Positions 31,044 through 34,104 of a stretch of 34,104 nucleotides of DNA are shown here, one piece after another. The position numbers were made by a program, and so were the translations under genes. Origin of the DNA: Kineosporia sp. R_H_3 (lineage in GTDB: Bacteria; Actinomycetota; Actinomycetes; Actinomycetales; Kineosporiaceae); assembly GCF_002198675.1 (NCBI RefSeq), contig NZ_MWLL01000131.1, positions 1 through 34,104 on the forward strand. Direction: 5' to 3'. Under the pieces are notes generated by a model. That model did no database searches and was not told the DNA's origin. It was given only the letters and a program-made list of their open reading frames with translations. Positions within the stretch are counted from its first letter, which is position 1; each line of letters begins with the position of its first letter.

Positions 31044-31064
31044 TGCGGTCGTGCGGTCGTGCGG
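31041..31064. repeat. Three tandem TCGTGCGG units
   Basis: Three exact 8-base copies in the short gap before the aldolase stop, overlapping the foot of the terminator by three bases. A likely slippage-prone microrepeat with no evident function. Confidence 0.6.
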
Positions 31065-31081
31065 TGGTGCAGGTCAGCGGG

Positions 31082-32104
31082 TCACTTGATCCGCGTACCG
31101 GCCGAGCGCAGGTTCTCGCAGGCCTCGACGACGCGGGCCGACAGGCCCGCCTCGGCGGACTTGCCCCAGGCGCGCGGGTCGTACGCCTTCTTGTTGCCGA
31201 CCTCGCCGTCGACCTTGAGGACGCCGTCGTAGTTCTTGAAGAAGTGGTCGGCCACCGGGCGCGAGAACGCGTACTGGGTGTCGGTGTCGACGTTCATCTT
31301 GATGACGCCGTAGTCGACCGCGGCCGCGATCTCCTCGGGGAGCGAGCCGGAGCCGCCGTGGAAGACGAGGTCGAACGGCTTGTCCTTGCCGTACTGCGCG
31401 CCGACCGCGTCCTGGATCTCCTTGAGGATCTCCGGGCGGAGCTTGACGTTGCCCGGCTTGTAGACGCCGTGCACGTTGCCGAACGTCAGCGCGGCCATGT
31501 AGCGGCCGTTCTCGCCGAGGCCCAGCGCCTGCGCGGTCGCGAGACCGTCGGCGACCGTCGTGTAGAGCTTCTCGTTGATCTCGTTGGCGACGCCGTCCTC
31601 CTCGCCGCCGACGACGCCGATCTCGACCTCGAGGACGATCTTGGCGGCCTTGGTCAGCGCGAGCAGCTCCTGGGCGATCTGGAGGTTCTCGTCGAGCGGC
31701 ACGGCCGAGCCGTCCCACATGTGGGACTGGAAGAGCGGCAGGCCGCCGGCCTGGACGCGCTCGGCGCTGATCGCGAGCAGCGGGCGGACGAACCCGTCGA
31801 GCTTGTTCTTCGGGCAGTGGTCGGTGTGCAGCGCGATGTTGACGTCGTACTTCTTCGCGACCTCGTGCGCGTAGGCGGCGAGCGCGACGGAGCCGGTGAC
31901 CATGTCCTTGACCGTCGGACCGGACAGGTACTCCGCACCACCGGTCGAGACCTGGACGATGCCGTCGCTCTCGGCCGCGGCGAAGCCGGCGATGGCCGCG
32001 TTCAGCGTCTGGGACGAGGTCACGTTGATGGCGGGGTACGCGAACGACTGGGCCTTCGCCCGGTCGAGCATCTCGTTGTAGACCTCGGGGGTTGCGATGG
32101 GCAT
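31082..32104 (-). CDS. fba: Class II fructose-bisphosphate aldolase
   Basis: A 340-residue zinc-dependent aldolase splitting fructose-1,6-bisphosphate into DHAP and glyceraldehyde-3-phosphate in glycolysis, acting in reverse in gluconeogenesis. Seen: PAINVTSSQTLNAAI, STGGAEY, HTDHCPKNKLDGF with zinc and catalytic residues, LEVEIGVVGGEEDG, ALTFGNVHGVYKPGNVKL and FHGGSGS (phosphate binding). Length and motifs fit the class IIA long form of actinobacteria. ATG 32104 has AGGAG 8 bases upstream; the reading frame upstream of it is not conserved. Its 314-bp upstream region is shared with the CxxC gene. Confidence 0.97.
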   Translation of the reverse strand: MPIATPEVYNEMLDRAKAQSFAYPAINVTSSQTLNAAIAGFAAAESDGIVQVSTGGAEYLSGPTVKDMVTGSVALAAYAHEVAKKYDVNIALHTDHCPKNKLDGFVRPLLAISAERVQAGGLPLFQSHMWDGSAVPLDENLQIAQELLALTKAAKIVLEVEIGVVGGEEDGVANEINEKLYTTVADGLATAQALGLGENGRYMAALTFGNVHGVYKPGNVKLRPEILKEIQDAVGAQYGKDKPFDLVFHGGSGSLPEEIAAAVDYGVIKMNVDTDTQYAFSRPVADHFFKNYDGVLKVDGEVGNKKAYDPRAWGKSAEAGLSARVVEACENLRSAGTRIK

Positions 32105-32418
32105 TCGATCGCTCCTGTGCTGATCGTCCGCCGCACGCGAGCGCGCCCGGCGGTGATGACGGCGCCGTCTGCTGGACGACGCCCCGCTGCGCTGCGGCGC
32201 TGCAGCGTCTCCGGGGGCAATCCTTCCAGATCCGGGAGGTGACGAAGGCCTCAGAGGTCCCGGGCGGACACGTGCCCGAAACAGGTACGACACCGGGGGG
32301 CGACGTCCCCGGCGCAGGGGTGCGCGGCGGGTGTCCCCGGCCCGCGCGAGGATGGTCCCGGCGCGCGTCCCCGTGGCGGGTGCGCGCCGTCGTCCGTGGC
32401 GGGGAGGAGGTGCCGGAC
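32105..32418. other. 314-bp divergent region upstream of fba and the CxxC gene
   Basis: Shared upstream region of two divergent genes. The only clear signals are the fba ribosome binding site (AGGAG, minus strand) and GGGGAGGAGG before 32419. The plus-strand frame of the CxxC gene stays open upstream to 32092, so a longer form cannot be excluded, but the added sequence is Arg/Gly-rich without domain character. No convincing promoter or terminator was found. Confidence 0.5.
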
Positions 32419-32886
32419 GTGCTCGACCTTCCGGCCCGGCCGCCGGACGTCGTCACGTGCGACGTCTGCGGCGGCCCGGCCGTGCTGGCGCGACGGGTCC
32501 CCGGGCGGCGGGACGAGGCGGTGTGCGTCCGGCACCGGGCGTTCCTCTCCCCCGCGCCCGCGGACCGGCCCGGCGTCGAGCACCTCGAGCTGCGCTGGGG
32601 CCGCTGGTGCAGCGGGCAGGCGAGCGTCGCGCAGGTCCTGGCGTCCGCGCTCCCGCTGTCGTGCGAGGCGTGCGGCGCCGCGGGCGAGGTGATCTGGGGC
32701 GTCGAGAACGACGGCGGCCGCTGGCACGCCGTGCTCTGCCTCGGCTGCCTGGAGCCGGCGCCCGCCGCGGCCGGGCCGTCGCAGATCAGCTCCCGCGGGC
32801 TCGGCCGGTGGGACGGCGCCCGGTGGCGGCCGGTCGACGCCGGCTGGCGGCCGCCGCCGCGGCGCGCTGCTGAGCCGGCGGGCTGA
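32419..32886 (+). CDS. Cysteine-rich, zinc-ribbon-like protein of unknown function
   Basis: A 155-residue protein with three CxxC pairs: TCDVCGGPAV (near residue 14), LSCEACGAAG (near 80) and VLCLGCLEP (near 108), plus a single Cys-His element AVCVRHRAF. These could form one or two zinc-binding ribbons. The last about 30 residues are Arg/Trp/Pro-rich. GTG 32419 lies 8 bases after GGGGAGGAGG; GTG 32410 would overlap that sequence. I do not recognise a named family. It is followed by a short GC repeat and by the FliA-like promoter of the HD-GYP gene. Confidence 0.6.
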   Translation: MLDLPARPPDVVTCDVCGGPAVLARRVPGRRDEAVCVRHRAFLSPAPADRPGVEHLELRWGRWCSGQASVAQVLASALPLSCEACGAAGEVIWGVENDGGRWHAVLCLGCLEPAPAAAGPSQISSRGLGRWDGARWRPVDAGWRPPPRRAAEPAG

Positions 32887-32927
32887 TCCGGCGGGCTGGC
32901 CCGGGCGGGCTGAGCCGGGCGGGGACC
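32875..32927 (+). repeat. Four imperfect 13-14 base tandem repeats
   Basis: CCGGCGGGCTGAT, CCGGCGGGCTGGC, CCGGGCGGGCTGAG and CCGGGCGGGGACC run head to tail across the 3' end of the CxxC gene (its TGA is in unit 1) and stop 3 bases before the TCAA of the HD-GYP promoter. Possibly a duplication product; could affect the promoter. Confidence 0.6.
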
Positions 32928-32929
32928 GG

Positions 32930-32957
32930 TCAAGCCGGTGCGCCCGGACGCCGATCC
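32930..32957 (+). promoter_or_regulatory. FliA/WhiG-like promoter C for HD-GYP gene
   Basis: TCAA (32930-32933), 16 bases, GCCGATCC (32950-32957), then 7 bases to GTG 32965. Same boxes and spacing as promoters A and B, and same distance to the start codon as B. This settles the start at 32965 rather than the GTG at 32938, which lies between the -35 and -10. Confidence 0.65.
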
Positions 32958-32964
32958 AGCGCAG

Positions 32965-34104
32965 GTGGACGGCGACCGCACCCCCGCGACCGCGCCGCAC
33001 GCGAACCGGTGGCAGGCGCGTCCCGTCGCCGCTCTCGCGCTGCGCGCCGCGAGCACCGTCGTCCCGCTCCTCGTCGGCGTCCTCGTGGCCCGTGCCGCTG
33101 TCGGCGCCGCACCCGCGCTGCCCGGTGGCCGCGCGCTGGCGGCCCTGCTCGGGGTCGGCACGGCCCTCGCCGGGCGCCGGGCGGCCCGCCCCGTCGTCGC
33201 GCTCGCGACCCTGCTGCGCCTCGGCCTCGCCTTCCCCGGCCCCGCACCCCACCGGGCGGCGCTCGCGCTGCAGCGCCCGCGAACCGTCGTCCGCCGGGCC
33301 CGGACCAGCCGCACCGGGACGGCCGCCGACAACGCCGCCGCGCTCGCCGCCCTGCTCGCCGTCGTCGGCGCGCACGATCGCCGGCACCGGCACCACACCC
33401 GGCGGGTGGTCGCGCTGTGCGCGCTGCTCGCCGACCGGCTGGGGCTGCCCGCCCCGGACCGCGACCGGCTCGCCTGGGCCGCCCTGCTCCACGACGTCGG
33501 CGCGCTCGCCGTCGACGACGACATCCTCGACAAGGCGGGCCGGCCGACGCCCGCCCAGTGGCAGGTGCTCCGCCGGCACCCCGAGGACGGCGCCCGGCTC
33601 GCCGCCCCGCTCGTGCCCTGGCTCGGCCCCTGGGGCGCCGCCGTCCGGAACCACCACGAGCGCTGGGACGGCACCGGCTACCCCGACGGCCTCGGCGGCG
33701 GCGCCATCCCGCTCGCGGCCCGCGTCGTCGGCCTCGCGGACGCCTACGAGTCGATGACGGCGGCACGCCCGTACCGGGCACCGCTCGCGACCCGGGCGGC
33801 CCGCGCCGAGGTCGTCCGCTGCCGGGGCAGTCAGTTCGACCCCGACGTCGTGGACGCGCTGCTCGCCGTCCCGGTGCCGCGGCTGCTGCGCGCCACCGGT
33901 CTCGTCTCGCTGCTCGCGAACCTGCCGATGCTCGGCACGCTCGCCATGATCGGCCGCCAGGGCGTCGCCGCCGCGGCCGTCCCGCAGGCCGCGGCCGTCG
34001 CGGCGTCGACCGCGGTCGTGCTCGGCGGGGTGGCCGTCACGGGCGGACTCGTCGCGCCCGGGCCGGGCGGGACGACCGTCGCCGCGGACGGACCGCGGCC
34101 CGCG
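32965..34104 (+). CDS. HD-GYP domain protein (c-di-GMP phosphodiesterase-like), 3' end outside window
   Basis: At least 380 residues, cut by the window end. The N-terminus has hydrophobic membrane segments (about 20-90). The HD-GYP domain (about 135-300) shows His-Asp at 176-177 in LLHDVGALAVDDDILDKAG, HPEDGARL (His205), NHHERWDGTGYPDGL (His230, His231, GYP 238-240) and ARVVGLADAYESMTAARPYR. HD-GYP enzymes hydrolyse c-di-GMP. The lysine normally following HDxG is Ala180 here, so activity may be altered. Hydrophobic segments also lie at about 310-365. Leaderless start under FliA-like promoter C. Confidence 0.85.
   Translation, partial: MDGDRTPATAPHANRWQARPVAALALRAASTVVPLLVGVLVARAAVGAAPALPGGRALAALLGVGTALAGRRAARPVVALATLLRLGLAFPGPAPHRAALALQRPRTVVRRARTSRTGTAADNAAALAALLAVVGAHDRRHRHHTRRVVALCALLADRLGLPAPDRDRLAWAALLHDVGALAVDDDILDKAGRPTPAQWQVLRRHPEDGARLAAPLVPWLGPWGAAVRNHHERWDGTGYPDGLGGGAIPLAARVVGLADAYESMTAARPYRAPLATRAARAEVVRCRGSQFDPDVVDALLAVPVPRLLRATGLVSLLANLPMLGTLAMIGRQGVAAAAVPQAAAVAASTAVVLGGVAVTGGLVAPGPGGTTVAADGPRPA

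Noticed and set aside
32938-32965. Earlier GTG start (32938) for the HD-GYP protein
   Set aside because: It lies between the -35 and -10 of promoter C; GTG 32965 has the same geometry as the start at 7171.

Overview
This is a very GC-rich stretch of actinobacterial chromosome. Coding density is high, GTG starts are common, and many genes overlap by 1-4 bases. Family content also points to Actinobacteria: an ECF42 sigma factor with a YciI partner, a DUF5753 regulator with DUF397 proteins, DUF3151 beside fba, and PurS. A motile actinobacterium of the Kineosporiales or Cellulomonadaceae type is plausible, but that is inference. No rRNA, tRNA, CRISPR array, transposase or integrase was seen.

Layout. 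92-2308: YciI-like protein, ECF42 sigma factor, small ribbon-helix-helix protein and VOC protein, all on the minus strand, with an ECF42-type promoter in front. 2425-10487: purine biosynthesis genes purD, purC, purS and purQ on the minus strand, interrupted by a plus-strand metallo-hydrolase and by a foreign-looking surface-fibre/c-di-GMP block (3245-7206). 10637-16147: two paralogous SRPBCC proteins, a FUSC-like exporter, a DinB-like protein, and a class III aminotransferase coupled to a cysteine hydrolase. 16.2-19.1 kb: a gene-poor, less GC-rich stretch with an Scr1/WhiJ-type regulator, two DUF397 proteins and several palindromes. 19142-19668: two tiny overlapping membrane proteins, followed by strongly folded non-coding DNA. 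19877-22969: non-homologous end joining (Ku divergent from separate LigD ligase and polymerase proteins). 23228-26128: secreted tripeptidyl-aminopeptidase-like hydrolase and secreted beta-propeller. 26207-27117: divergent MarR pair with two operators. 27151-32104: purA, renalase-like flavoprotein, DUF3151, EEP lipoprotein and class II aldolase. 32419-34104: CxxC protein and an HD-GYP protein cut by the window end.

The most interesting signal is a set of three TCAA-N16-GCCGAT elements, resembling FliA/WhiG (sigma-28) promoters. I found them only in front of (i) a TasA/camelysin-like secreted subunit plus SipW-type signal peptidase, (ii) a membrane-anchored paralogue of that subunit plus a GGDEF protein, and (iii) the HD-GYP protein. 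In (ii) and (iii) the -10 lies exactly 7 bases before a GTG. Together these suggest a motility-sigma-controlled, c-di-GMP-linked surface fibre system: secreted subunit, dedicated peptidase, anchored stalk paralogue, and candidate c-di-GMP synthesis and turnover enzymes.

Other points of note: a matching autoregulatory ECF42 promoter; repeated TAGGCT-N6-start arrangements that predict leaderless mRNAs; and several hairpins whose only mismatches become G-U pairs on one strand, which indicates the transcribed direction.
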